Shown piece after piece: positions 17,665-26,319 of a stretch of 64,000 nt of DNA. Under the pieces are notes generated by a model. That model saw only the letters and a program-made list of their open reading frames with translations, made no database searches and was not told the origin of the DNA. Position numbers and translations under genes: made by a program. Position 1 is the first letter of the stretch. Every line of letters starts with the position of its first letter. The DNA is from CAJBNH01 sp964447285 (GTDB lineage: Bacteria > Myxococcota_A > UBA9042): contig CAYURO010000002.1 of NCBI GenBank assembly GCA_964447285.1, positions 62,001-126,000 of the forward strand, written 5' to 3'.

Positions 17665-19404
17665 CTATTCTTGCGCTGCCGGGGTCCGCAGCGAAGCACC
17701 TGCGGCATCGAGCTGCGCAGTCATGGCGGCGTGGTCGACGTCCGCAAGGCCAAAGCGGTGCTGGTTCAGGTCCCACCAGCGCTTCCACGCGCGCACACGG
17801 CGCACGGGGGTCAGGTCCAGTTCTCCCGGTCCCCCCAACCGCGTGCGAAGCAAGGCCTCTGCATTCGCAGCGAGCGTCGGGTCGCGGTTGCCGACCAGCG
17901 CGATCAGCTCGGGCGAAGACAGTCCCTCCGGCAAGCCGCGCGCCACGAATCCCTCTGCGAGCCAGTCTTCGCGGTCCTGCCCATCGGCCTGCCAGCGCCA
18001 CGCCAAGGCTTCGGACGCACTGGAAAAACGTCGGTTTGCCAAGTGCTCGAGCGTCCTCAGCGCGGCCCGACGAGTCGTCACATCCGGGTCATTCAACACC
18101 AGCAGAACCGGAGCCACCGTCGACTCGAGCAGCCAAGGCCGCACGGCTCGCACGACGACTTGCCGCAGGACCGACCGCTGCTGCCTGTCCAGCTGCCCCG
18201 AGAAGCCCCCGGCGTCGTCCCGCAAGAGCACGTAGAGGTCACTCGCATTCGCAGGCCGCGCCAGCCGAATCGCCGCAGCCAACAGTTCTTGCGTGACCGC
18301 ACCTTCAGGCTCACGCCTCGCGGCCGCCATCAGGGGCGCGAAGGCCTCGGCACGGCGGAAGCGCGCGAGCCCATCCAGGGCGGTCCAGCGAAGCTCCGGC
18401 ACGCCACTCGATGCGGCCCAGACCAGCGCATCGACCACCCGCGGGTCGCGCTGAAAGATGGCCAGACGGCGGACGGCTTCGACGCGACGGTGCAGATCGG
18501 GTTCTCCCAGTTCCGCCATCAGATCGCTGACATGCCGCTTGAGCTCGGGCTCGAACGTCGTCACCCACGACCAACGCGGGCCCTCGTCGATGCACCCCGC
18601 CAACCGGTCGTCGCGGTTGCAGTAGAGACGGATGTGCAGGTGATCATCGTGGCGACCAGAGTACGCAGGCTCGCTGAGTACCAGCGAGGCCCGGTCGACC
18701 AGCCACTCCGGCTCGCCCTGCGCGCGCGCGTGGTTGAGCAGAAGTTGGCGCAGCGGTACGGCGATAAACAGATGCTGCACCTGGACTTGCGAGTCGACCA
18801 GCAGCGCCCGCACCGCGTTCCAGTTGCGCGCCACATCGAAGCTCACGGGCTTGCGGCGAACCTTGCCCTGCCCCAATCCGTCCAGAGCGACGTAGCCGTC
18901 GGGCGTCGTCGGCTCACCATCGCCATTGAGCAGGTAGAACGCGAAGTCGGCGTCGCGACCGGAGGCGTGTGAGTGACTCCACCGCAAGTCGCCACCCTGC
19001 CGGCGAGACAGGTTGCCGACGCGCAAAGGGACGGTCTGATGGTCAGGCAGTCGCGCCAGCTCGTCGGCGACGCGCACGATCAGCGAGACCAGACCGCGAG
19101 TCCCCCAGCCGGTGCCGCGTCGCGCAACCACAGACAATCGTTGAAGTCCAGTCGTCAGCACGGGGACTTCGACGCCACTGCGAAGCTCGCCACTGGACGT
19201 GTCGCCGACCGACAGCGAAGGCTCGACAACCTCGTCGCCGGGCAGCTCGGGGGCCTCGTCCGCAGCAGCTCCAGCGCTGTCAGCGGTCTCACCCGGGAGG
19301 CTGAGCGCGAGCGCGGCACCAGGGGCAAGGACCGCCAAGGTGGTCAGCAGCGCCGCGGTCCATCGACCGCCACCGTCTGCCCCTCGGAGCCTGTGCCAGA
19401 TCAT
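17665..19404 (-). CDS. MepA-like LAS metallopeptidase fused to HEAT-type repeats
   Basis: Predicted secreted murein endopeptidase. 579 residues from the ATG at 19404, chosen because a signal peptide (TAALLTTLAVLAPGAALAL) starts there and GGAGGGG lies upstream. The catalytic domain (about 80-265) carries the zinc motif SHSHASGRDAD (His144/146, Asp153) and RHDDHLHIRL (His252, His255, His257), the pattern of penicillin-insensitive D,D-endopeptidase MepA (peptidase family M74). From about 290 to 560 come repeated helical pairs such as RRVEAVRRLAIFQ, ELRWTALDGLARFRRAEAFAPLMAAA and TRRAALRTLEHLANRRF, consistent with HEAT repeats. MepA itself lacks such a tail, so this is a fusion that may dock the hydrolase on a partner. 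Confidence 0.85.
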   Translation of the reverse strand: MIWHRLRGADGGGRWTAALLTTLAVLAPGAALALSLPGETADSAGAAADEAPELPGDEVVEPSLSVGDTSSGELRSGVEVPVLTTGLQRLSVVARRGTGWGTRGLVSLIVRVADELARLPDHQTVPLRVGNLSRRQGGDLRWSHSHASGRDADFAFYLLNGDGEPTTPDGYVALDGLGQGKVRRKPVSFDVARNWNAVRALLVDSQVQVQHLFIAVPLRQLLLNHARAQGEPEWLVDRASLVLSEPAYSGRHDDHLHIRLYCNRDDRLAGCIDEGPRWSWVTTFEPELKRHVSDLMAELGEPDLHRRVEAVRRLAIFQRDPRVVDALVWAASSGVPELRWTALDGLARFRRAEAFAPLMAAARREPEGAVTQELLAAAIRLARPANASDLYVLLRDDAGGFSGQLDRQQRSVLRQVVVRAVRPWLLESTVAPVLLVLNDPDVTTRRAALRTLEHLANRRFSSASEALAWRWQADGQDREDWLAEGFVARGLPEGLSSPELIALVGNRDPTLAANAEALLRTRLGGPGELDLTPVRRVRAWKRWWDLNQHRFGLADVDHAAMTAQLDAAGASLRTPAAQE

Positions 19405-19543
19405 GTCCAAGCCACCCCTCCCGCAGCCTCGGAAGATGCCTGTGGCGGTTCGGCTTGGCAAGAAACCGGCGGATCTTGCCTGGAACAAAGCGAAGCTCTT
19501 GGGGTTTTTCAACCCGGTTTGTCCACGAAGCCGCAACAGCGAC

Positions 19544-19572
19544 TTGCGCGGTCACGCTTGGATCCCTAGGGT
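19544..19572 (+). promoter_or_regulatory. Possible sigma70-type promoter
   Basis: TTGCGC, a 17-nt spacer and TAGGGT, ending 38 nt before the ATG at 19611 in the divergent gap between the HEAT-peptidase gene and this gene. Confidence 0.4.
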
Positions 19573-19610
19573 GAAGACAAGAGGCGTCGAACGGTCTTGG
19601 GGGAGGACGC

Positions 19611-20348
19611 ATGGCGATGGTGGTCCGCATGCTCAAGCCGGCAGGGGCGTGGCTGGTGGTGGCCGTCCTGGTAGGCTGGGCTGCGATCTGGTTCGCCGGC
19701 AGTCTCCAGCAAGACACGCCGAAGCCGCCCCCACTCACTGCCAAGGTCGAAGTGCCCATTCGCCCGGTCGGTGCGGCTCTTGCCGACGCTCGCCGTGTCA
19801 CGGTCACGGTGCGCTGGGGCTTCCCCGGCTCCGACGGTGCGGACCGTGGCCAAGCCAGCCCGCTGCAGTGGGATGGCTACCTCTCGTTGGACTGCGGCGA
19901 GATCGAACGCATCGAGCCCCTCGGCCTGGAGATCCACGGCGCAGCCACGGACGACCGCATCGGCCCCGTAGTGCGCGGCATCGCGGGCGACCAGCGGGTG
20001 TACTGGCGGTCAAGCACCGGCGCAGATTGGGACGGCGTCCGCACCCAAGTGGCCATCTGCACACAGGAAGGCGGCAGTCGCAGCGCCAGCCGAGTGCGCA
20101 TCGTCACGCCGCAGCGCACCTACGTCGCTCAGTTGGATTGGAGCGTCGACGACTTCGTCTCGATGAAGGTCGATGCCAACGGTCACACGATGGACGTACA
20201 CATCGCGGCGATCAACGGCAACCGCGGGCTGCAGGGCGCACGCATCACAAACGCCCTGCCGGAAGCCCCCGACGCCGGCAAGCCTGAGGCCCAGCTGCTG
20301 TCCGAAGTGCCCGAAGCGCCTGAGGCCGACCCGGAGCAGCCGCTGTAG
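19611..20348 (+). CDS. Membrane-anchored protein of unknown function
   Basis: This encodes 245 residues; the ATG follows GGGGGAGG. One N-terminal hydrophobic segment (about 10-32, AWLVVAVLVGWAAIWFAG) suggests a signal anchor or uncleaved signal, leaving a periplasmic domain. The domain contains two to three beta-rich stretches with conserved-looking Trp and Asp residues (TVTVRWGF, QWDGYLSLDCG, DQRVYWRSSTGADWDGVRTQVAI) and ends in a Pro/Glu/Ala-rich tail. Two Cys residues (DCGE, AICTQEG) could form a disulphide. I do not recognise the family. It stands alone between two minus-strand genes. Confidence 0.65.
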   Translation: MAMVVRMLKPAGAWLVVAVLVGWAAIWFAGSLQQDTPKPPPLTAKVEVPIRPVGAALADARRVTVTVRWGFPGSDGADRGQASPLQWDGYLSLDCGEIERIEPLGLEIHGAATDDRIGPVVRGIAGDQRVYWRSSTGADWDGVRTQVAICTQEGGSRSASRVRIVTPQRTYVAQLDWSVDDFVSMKVDANGHTMDVHIAAINGNRGLQGARITNALPEAPDAGKPEAQLLSEVPEAPEADPEQPL

Positions 20349-20452
20349 GACCTGGACGGTCGGCTTCTCTTCGGCGTCCTTCTTTTCTTCCTTGGGATCC
20401 GCCAGCTTGCCCAGATACTCAGGCATCTCGACGCCGCCGATGTCGCAACAGG

Positions 20453-21010
20453 TTATCGAACGCGCGCGACCTCGAATGTCTGCACGTCGATTTGCCGAAC
20501 CACTTCGACCATGGCACCGGTCGGGATGGCAGGACCGGGTGTCATCGCCTGCAACTCGACCTCGCGCTGGGCGACCTGGACGGTGATCTTGCCGGTGCCG
20601 GTGTTCTGCCCCGGAATGCGCAAGTAGACGCGCGCGGTCTGCCCCACGGCGTTTTCGATGCGCAGCGTACCGGAGGACTGCAAGGCCACCATACCCCGCA
20701 TCATCAGCACCACGATGCCCATCGCCGCCACGCCGGCCAGCGTCGCGATCACCAGCTTCAGCCCCCCACCCTGCACGCCCAGCTCGTCGGTCGCCAGTCC
20801 GGCCAACCCAAAGAAGGCCAGAAACGCAGTCAGGCTCTTCAGCGACAACAAGCCGAAGAAGAAGCTGGAGTCGTGTCCGCCGTCGCCCGCGTGCGCATCG
20901 ACATGCAGATCGCCCGCAAAGTCATGGTCCAAGCCAAGAATCTGCAACAAGATCTGGATGGCGAGCAGTGTGCAGCCCACAGCGGCCGTGATCAGGAACA
21001 GCAGGTGCAT
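20453..21010 (-). CDS. NfeD-like membrane protein with C-terminal OB-fold domain
   Basis: The product is 185 residues. Hydrophobic helices lie at about 3-28, 55-75 and 83-105, followed by a soluble segment (about 115-180) with an NAVGQTARVYLRIPG start and GKITVQVAQREVELQA core, the layout of NfeD/YqiJ-type OB-fold proteins that partner flotillins in membrane microdomains. A histidine- and aspartate-rich loop (HVDAHAGDGGHD) between helices 1 and 2 may bind metal. The ATG at 21010 is chosen because the hydrophobic core starts immediately. A flotillin gene usually sits next to nfeD but no intact one is visible here; a charged, coding-looking fragment lies just downstream at 20350-20426 (minus strand). 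Confidence 0.75.
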   Translation of the reverse strand: MHLLFLITAAVGCTLLAIQILLQILGLDHDFAGDLHVDAHAGDGGHDSSFFFGLLSLKSLTAFLAFFGLAGLATDELGVQGGGLKLVIATLAGVAAMGIVVLMMRGMVALQSSGTLRIENAVGQTARVYLRIPGQNTGTGKITVQVAQREVELQAMTPGPAIPTGAMVEVVRQIDVQTFEVARVR

Positions 21011-21119
21011 CGGGAAAGCCCTCCGTCGCGGCCGACCTTGGCGGCGGGTTTGGGTCCGGGACCGACGACGGAGCATAGGCACCCGCGAACGCTGCGGCAA
21101 TCGCCCGTTGCCATGCGTC

Positions 21120-21413
21120 TCAGCGCAGCTTTCGGCCCGGTGGTCCCGACAACCAACCGCCTTGCATGCCCAAGGCTTCGGCCATGTGAGCGTCGCACAG
21201 TGCGTCGTCTCGCCCGTCGGCAACCCGCGCTGCGGTGCACGCGCCACATACCAGCGCCTCGTCGTACACGCGGTCGGCACGCAGGGCAGAGAACCCTTGC
21301 ATCACGCGAAGATCCCCGCGCTCATCGGCTCGCTCGTCGACCCAAGATGGACCGCGGCGGTCTGCGGAAGCGGGGGACAGTTCTCGGGGTGGTCGACCGC
21401 CGTCCTTGGCCAT
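21120..21413 (-). CDS. Small zinc-ribbon-like protein of unknown function
   Basis: The 97-residue reading frame starts 8 nt after the SRPBCC gene stop and runs with good coding character (G/C in most third positions). It has a CGAC motif (about 56-59) and a CDAH motif (about 73-76), a CxxC-x13-CxxH arrangement able to hold one zinc ion. The N-terminal half is charged and Arg/Asp-rich. No strong ribosome binding site is visible, so it may be translated by coupling with the SRPBCC gene. No family recognised. Confidence 0.5.
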   Translation of the reverse strand: MAKDGGRPPRELSPASADRRGPSWVDERADERGDLRVMQGFSALRADRVYDEALVCGACTAARVADGRDDALCDAHMAEALGMQGGWLSGPPGRKLR

Positions 21414-21421
21414 CGGAAGCC

Positions 21422-21874
21422 TCACGTGGGCGAGGGCCGACGCGCCTGAGTCTCGGCCCGCGCTTGGACCTGACGCAGCATCGTCGGAAGATTGAACTCG
21501 GCCAGTCGCCTGAGGATCACATCCGGGATCGGCACCGTCACGTCCAGCTGCAGCTGGTAGGCCAGATGACAACGGGCCCCCGAATCCAGCGGCGAGAGGT
21601 CCCAAGCGCCATCGTTCGCGGCCAGATTCTCTCCCTCCACCAGCTTCCAAGCGATGCGGCTGTGGGGGACGGCGTGCATCCTGACGCGGTAGTGGCGAGT
21701 GCGAATGAAGGTGACAAACTGCGTCAGCTCCTGCGTCCACGGTTCGCTGTCGGCGTGCACCTCGACGTCGATGACGTCTGACATGAAGTCGGGGTAGTGC
21801 GCCGCATCCCACAGCACGCCAAACACGACCTCTGGAGGCGCGGCGACATCGATCTCGCAGCGGCACTGGAACAT
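21422..21874 (-). CDS. SRPBCC (START/polyketide cyclase-like) family protein
   Basis: At 150 residues it matches the typical single-domain length. It has the family opening, in which an alternating strand leads into APPEVVFGVLWDAAHYPDFMSDV, followed by VEVHADSEPWTQELTQFVTF, an ENLAANDGAWDLSPLDSGARCHLAYQLQLDV strand pair and a long C-terminal helix (DVILRRLAEFNLPTMLRQVQARAE). The fold forms a hydrophobic pocket for lipids, ubiquinone-like or other nonpolar ligands; the Coq10/PasT-type members help quinone function, which would suit the oxidase genes nearby, but this is inference. It is divergent from the FNR-type gene and precedes the small zinc-ribbon and NfeD-like genes. Confidence 0.8.
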   Translation of the reverse strand: MFQCRCEIDVAAPPEVVFGVLWDAAHYPDFMSDVIDVEVHADSEPWTQELTQFVTFIRTRHYRVRMHAVPHSRIAWKLVEGENLAANDGAWDLSPLDSGARCHLAYQLQLDVTVPIPDVILRRLAEFNLPTMLRQVQARAETQARRPSPT

Positions 21875-21994
21875 CGCGAATCCTCTGGCCCACACGTCGA
21901 GTCGGGGGCGGGATCGGATCGTGCCTGTCGTGGACCGCACACGCAACCATCCCGGCGATTCGCCTGCCGCCGTGCGCCCCTTGCCGCATGTGCG

Positions 21995-22023
21995 TTGTCG
22001 CCGTGGTCCGTGTTGCGTAGAGT
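21995..22023 (+). promoter_or_regulatory. Likely sigma70-type promoter of the FNR-family regulator
   Basis: TTGTCG, a 17-nt spacer and TAGAGT, ending 42 nt before the ATG at 22066. This is the best-matched of the recurring -35/-10 pairs in this window. Confidence 0.5.
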
Positions 22024-22065
22024 AACGACGGTTTCCGACAGAGCGGGTTGCTCTGGGAGGGTTCC

Positions 22066-22791
22066 ATGGACGAACGCCCCGGACCGCCACGCGCGACCAA
22101 CTGCTTCACCTGCCGCAGCCGCAGCGACACCGAGTGGTGCTCGCTCGACAAGGACGACCTGCACCTGCTGAACCAGGTCAAGGTCTCGAACACGTATCAG
22201 CCCGGTCAAGTCATCTTCTATCAAGGCAATCCGTGTCTGGGCGTGTACTGCATCGAGTCGGGTGCGGTTGCCGTGCGCATGACGGACGTCCACGGAAACT
22301 CCGCCATCGTGCGAATGGCGTGCAGCGGCGAGACCTTGGGCTACCGGGCCTACTTTGCCGGCCAGCCGTACCACGCCAGCGCCGATGCCCTGACACCAAC
22401 CCGGGTCTGCTTCATCGACAGAAGCGCAGTGCGCCACCTGCTCGACCACAACCCCATGGTCGGCATGGCTTTCCTGAAGCGCATGGCGGAGGATCTCGAG
22501 GACGCTGAGGAAGCCAAGCTCCACTCGATGTCCCTGTCGGTGCGCGCGCGGGTGGCGCACCTGCTGCTGGTGCTGAAGGAGCGTTTCGGTACGGTGGGCG
22601 CCGATGGCACGCTGGTGATCGAATTGCCGTTGTCACGTCAGGACATGGCCGCGATGGTCGGCACGCGCCCAGAGACGATCGCCCGCGCCGTCCGCAGCCT
22701 TGAGGCGCAGAACGTCGCGCACTTCACGGGCCGGCAGGTCGTGGTGCCCGATCTGGACGCACTGCTGGATCTGATTGAAGTGCAGGTGTAA
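22066..22791 (+). CDS. FNR/CRP-family transcriptional regulator, probable oxygen sensor of the cbb3 cluster
   Basis: The regulator has 241 residues; the ATG follows GGGAGG. The N-terminus has three cysteines in a C-x2-C-x8-C pattern (Cys13, Cys16, Cys25), and further Cys residues (near residues 58, 62 and 87) could give a fourth ligand for an oxygen-labile [4Fe-4S] cluster. A cyclic-nucleotide-binding-like barrel (about 35-150, QPGQVIFYQGNPCLGVYCIESGAV region), a dimerisation helix and a C-terminal winged helix follow, with recognition segment LSRQDMAAMVGTRPETIARAVRSL. The E-x2-x-R core of this helix is the FNR form that reads TTGAT-N4-ATCAA sites. Such a site lies upstream of ccoNO at 31738. 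The gene converges with ccoS at 8 nt distance. Confidence 0.88.
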   Translation: MDERPGPPRATNCFTCRSRSDTEWCSLDKDDLHLLNQVKVSNTYQPGQVIFYQGNPCLGVYCIESGAVAVRMTDVHGNSAIVRMACSGETLGYRAYFAGQPYHASADALTPTRVCFIDRSAVRHLLDHNPMVGMAFLKRMAEDLEDAEEAKLHSMSLSVRARVAHLLLVLKERFGTVGADGTLVIELPLSRQDMAAMVGTRPETIARAVRSLEAQNVAHFTGRQVVVPDLDALLDLIEVQV

Positions 22792-22798
22792 TCGCGGT

Positions 22799-23008
22799 TC
22801 AGGCGTCGGTCTTGGGCAGAACGGCGTCCGTGTCGACAGCAGCCGCTTCGGGCACGCGGGCCTTCGTCTCCGTATCGTCCAGCAGCATCCGCAACCCAGG
22901 CGTCTTCAAGTCGTCGAACTGCCCATGCCGCACCGACCACAGAAACGCGCCCACCGCTGCAGACACGATCAACAACGCCAGCGGAATCACCACGAAGAGC
23001 ACGGACAT
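22799..23008 (-). CDS. ccoS: cbb3 oxidase maturation protein CcoS
   Basis: A 69-residue protein: one hydrophobic helix (VLFVVIPLALLIVSAAVGAFLW), then the family motif SVRHGQFDDLKTPGLRMLLDD, which is diagnostic for CcoS (FixS). It is required for cofactor insertion (haem b and CuB) into the cbb3 oxidase. The ATG is directly adjacent to the ccoI stop (TAGATG), so translation is coupled; it is the last gene of the cco operon. Confidence 0.92.
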   Translation of the reverse strand: MSVLFVVIPLALLIVSAAVGAFLWSVRHGQFDDLKTPGLRMLLDDTETKARVPEAAAVDTDAVLPKTDA

Positions 23009-25522
23009 CTATCGCCCCCTGCGCGCAGCCCAGACCGACGGCTCGGTGCCGCTGGGCTTGGGGAAGGTCCGGGACCGGTACGAGCTCGTCACCACCGTCA
23101 ACGACGCAAACGGCATCAGGATGGACCCGATCAGCGGCGTCAGCACGCCCGACATCGCCAACGTCACGCCGACTACGTTGTAACCTAGCGAGAACAGGAT
23201 GTTGCGCTTGACCACCCGCACTGCCCGCCGCGCCCCTCGCAACAGCTCGACCACCGGCTGGATGCCCGGACGCGTCAAGAACACGTCGGCCGCCGCCAGA
23301 CTCGCCTCGGCGCCCCCGTGCACGCTGATGCCGACCGTCGCCGCCGCCAAAGCTGCCGCGTCGTTCACGCCGTCACCGACCATGAAGACGTGCCCGTGCT
23401 TCAGCGCCTCTTCGACCGCCGCGAGCTTGTCCTCGGGCGTCGCACCGCCGCGACAGGCCGCTTCGGCCAGACCCAAACGCCGCCCGACCTCGGCCACCAC
23501 CGCGGGGTGATCCCCAGACAGGATGCGGACTTCGCAGCCCAGGGCCTGCAGCTCGCGCACGCTTTGCTCGGCGTCGTCGCGCAGCGGATCGCCAAAGCCT
23601 GCCGCAGACGTCACCTGGCCATCCACCGCGATCAGCACGGGCGTCAGGGCCTGCGCCACCAGCTCTTGCACGAACGGGTGCGTCGCCAGCTGGGGGTCCT
23701 GCAACCGCTGGGCCACGTAAACCGGCGATCCGACCAGCACTTTGCGCCCGTCGACGTCGGCCTCGACCCCACCGCCGGTCGTCTGGCTGACGCGCTGCGC
23801 CGTTGCGACCGGTGCCTCGCCAGCCACCGCCCCGCCCAGGGCCGCCACGAACGCCTGCGCAATCGGGTGGGCCGACGACCGCTCGGCCGCCAGCACCAGC
23901 GGCTTGGCCTCGTTTGACCCCAGCCACTGCAAAAGCTCGGTGCGCCCCTGTGTCAGCGTGCCGGTCTTGTCGAACAGGATCACGGCCGGATGGGATAGCC
24001 GCTCGAGCGCATCGCCGCCCTTGACGAGAATGCCGCGCCGCGCCGCATGGCCAATCGCCGCGTGAATCGCCAGTGGCGTCGCCAGCCCCAACGCACACGG
24101 ACACGTGACGATCAGCAGCGCAAACGCGTGGTCCAGACCGGCCCAGACGTCGACGAACGCCCAGCCGATCGCCGTCGCCAGCGCCAGCAGCAGCACCACC
24201 GCCACGAACTTGGGCACGATGCGGTCGGCCAACGCCACCACCGGGGCGCGCCGCCGCGACGCTTCTTCGACCGCCTGCATCAGCCGCCCGACGCGCGTGG
24301 CAGTGCCGGTGGCCTCGGCGCGGATCCGCAACAGCGACGCCAGGTTGACGGTGCCGGCGTGGACCGGGTCGCCAGGACCCGCCTCGATGGGCCGCGACTC
24401 GCCCGTCAGCAGCGAGGTGTCCAGCGTCGACTCGCCGGTCTCGATCACGCCGTCGGCCGGAATCGATTCGCCCGCGCGGACTTCCAGCACGTCGCCCGGC
24501 TTGACGCGCTCGACCGGCACCTCGCGGACCTCGCCGTCCTCTTCCCGCACCAGCCGCGCCGTGCTGGGGGCCAGCGAAAACAGCAGCTCGGCCGCGTCGT
24601 TGGCCGCCCGCCGCTGCCGCTGCTGCACCCACCGGCCAATCAGCAGCAGGAACACCAGCGTCGCGACCGTGTCGAACCAGATCTCGCCGCGCTGCAGCAC
24701 CGTGTTGACCGTTCCCCACGCGAATCCGGCGGTCAACCCGATGGCGATGGGCAGGTCCATGTGCAGCGCGCCCGACCGCAGCGAGGCCAGCGCGCCGCGA
24801 AAGAACACGCGGCCGCACCACGCCATCGACGGGATCGTCAGGACCAGGCTGCCCCAACGGAAAAACGCCTCGAATTCCGGCTCCATCCGCCCGCTGTACA
24901 GCGCCAGCGCCATCAGCATCACGTTGGCCATGATGGCGCCGGCGACGCCGATGCGGGCGATCAGGGCGCGCTCTTCCTTGCGGCGCAGGTCGCGGGCCTC
25001 AGCACCGCGGAACGGGTGGGCGGGATGCCCCAGCGCGTCCAATTGCCGGGCGATGGTCGAGAGCTGGATCTTGGCAGGATCCCATGTCAATTCCGCCGTC
25101 TGCTTGCCGATGTCCAGCCGGGCGTCCACCACGCCGTCGACCTCGCGGCCCATGCGCTCGACCAGCCAGATGCACGCGGCACAGTGCACGCCCTCGAGGT
25201 ACAGCTCGGTGGACCACTGGCCGTCGGGGCGAGGCTTGGCGTACAGCTGCAGAAACGCGGGGTCGTCCAGCTCCTCGTAGGTCTTGCCGGTCGTGCGCGC
25301 CCGTCGCCCCTTGGCGCCTTCCAGCTGGATCAGGTCGTAATACTGCGTAAGACCGTGCTCATGCAGCACGGCAAAGACCGTGCGACAGCCGTTGCAGCAG
25401 AACTGGTGCTGGGCATCGGGCTCGATCAGCGCGGGAGGCACCGGCAGCGTGCAGTGGCTGCAAGCGACCGGTCCGGAGGCAGCAGGTGTAGAGCGAGGCA
25501 AGTCCTTCTCAGTACTCGTCAT
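23009..25522 (-). CDS. ccoI: Copper-translocating P1B-type ATPase CcoI (FixI)
   Basis: Copper pump feeding the periplasmic route to the CuB site of cbb3 oxidase. 837 residues from the ATG at 25522, which overlaps the end of the SafE-like gene. N-terminal zinc-finger-like cysteines (ACSHC near 20, FCCNGC near 42) and a metal-binding GVHCAACIWL motif (CxxC) precede eight membrane helices. The transport motif CPC lies at about 474-476 in TCPCALGLATP, the phosphorylation motif DKTGTLT begins near 518, and GDGVNDAAAL lies near the C-terminus. The CCNGC plus CxxC N-terminal arrangement and location fit CcoI rather than a general detoxification CopA. Confidence 0.93.
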   Translation of the reverse strand: MTSTEKDLPRSTPAASGPVACSHCTLPVPPALIEPDAQHQFCCNGCRTVFAVLHEHGLTQYYDLIQLEGAKGRRARTTGKTYEELDDPAFLQLYAKPRPDGQWSTELYLEGVHCAACIWLVERMGREVDGVVDARLDIGKQTAELTWDPAKIQLSTIARQLDALGHPAHPFRGAEARDLRRKEERALIARIGVAGAIMANVMLMALALYSGRMEPEFEAFFRWGSLVLTIPSMAWCGRVFFRGALASLRSGALHMDLPIAIGLTAGFAWGTVNTVLQRGEIWFDTVATLVFLLLIGRWVQQRQRRAANDAAELLFSLAPSTARLVREEDGEVREVPVERVKPGDVLEVRAGESIPADGVIETGESTLDTSLLTGESRPIEAGPGDPVHAGTVNLASLLRIRAEATGTATRVGRLMQAVEEASRRRAPVVALADRIVPKFVAVVLLLALATAIGWAFVDVWAGLDHAFALLIVTCPCALGLATPLAIHAAIGHAARRGILVKGGDALERLSHPAVILFDKTGTLTQGRTELLQWLGSNEAKPLVLAAERSSAHPIAQAFVAALGGAVAGEAPVATAQRVSQTTGGGVEADVDGRKVLVGSPVYVAQRLQDPQLATHPFVQELVAQALTPVLIAVDGQVTSAAGFGDPLRDDAEQSVRELQALGCEVRILSGDHPAVVAEVGRRLGLAEAACRGGATPEDKLAAVEEALKHGHVFMVGDGVNDAAALAAATVGISVHGGAEASLAAADVFLTRPGIQPVVELLRGARRAVRVVKRNILFSLGYNVVGVTLAMSGVLTPLIGSILMPFASLTVVTSSYRSRTFPKPSGTEPSVWAARRGR

Positions 25523-26294
25523 TGCAGCACGGCGCCTTCCCCGACTTGAGGCCCTTGACGCGGTCGACGGCACCCTTGGCATCGGCCGGGGCCACGGACG
25601 CAGCGGTGCCGGCTCTCGGCACGGCGTGCATGGTCACCCGCGTGCCGACCGAGACCAGCCCCACGACCATCAGCACCACCGCCGAGATCGCGGGCAAGTG
25701 ACGCCGCAGCGGCCCCGCCAGCGCCTGGATGCCCACCGCCAGACCGACCAGCACCGGCACCGTGCCGACCCAGAACGCCGCCATCACCAACGCGCCCCAC
25801 CCCGCGTGCCCTGTACCGGCCGCCGTGATGGCGAACATGTACAGCCACCCACACGGCAGCAGCGTCGAGGCCAACCCCAGCAACAACGCCCGCCCCACGG
25901 GCGACCGCCCCCGCAACTTGCTCAAGACGCCTGAGTATGCCCGCTGCAACAGCGAACCCTGCGGCAGCTGCGGCAACCGCAAACCCAGCACCCGCGCCAA
26001 CTGCACGGCGCCCCAGCCGAACATCGCCAGGCCCGCCGCAATCGCTGCCGTGCTCTGCAACCCGGCTGCCGAACCGGCAAGGTCCACCGCGTGCCCGACC
26101 GTGCCCGCCACCGCACCCAGCACGGCATAGGTCGTCAGGCGGCCGCCGTGGTAGGCCAGATGGCCCTGAGCGCGCATCCACCCGGTCGAGGCATCCGTTC
26201 CGGCGTAGAACGCGACAAAGCCGCCGCACATCCCGGCGCAGTGCAGGCTTCCCAACAGGCTTGCGCCCAGAACGGTCAGGAACAGGGTCAACAT
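25509..26294 (-). CDS. SafE/UreH-like (TauE/DsbD-type) membrane protein of the cbb3 assembly cluster
   Basis: Of 261 residues, with about six membrane helices. It opens with LGSLHCAGMCGGFVAFYAG, the Cys-containing motif of the sulphite-exporter/urease-accessory UreH-like family regularly found between ccoH and ccoI, and has a second STLLPCGWLYMF motif; the two Cys segments may handle copper or disulphides. An unusual soluble tail ends in APCCNDEY, a possible copper-binding end. The ATG at 26294 is chosen over a TTG at 26333. It overlaps ccoI by 14 nt, supporting co-translation and a role in copper delivery; the transported species is not known. Confidence 0.82.
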   Translation of the reverse strand: MLTLFLTVLGASLLGSLHCAGMCGGFVAFYAGTDASTGWMRAQGHLAYHGGRLTTYAVLGAVAGTVGHAVDLAGSAAGLQSTAAIAAGLAMFGWGAVQLARVLGLRLPQLPQGSLLQRAYSGVLSKLRGRSPVGRALLLGLASTLLPCGWLYMFAITAAGTGHAGWGALVMAAFWVGTVPVLVGLAVGIQALAGPLRRHLPAISAVVLMVVGLVSVGTRVTMHAVPRAGTAASVAPADAKGAVDRVKGLKSGKAPCCNDEY

Positions 26295-26319
26295 GGTTGG
26301 ACTCGTGCGAAAGCGGGCC

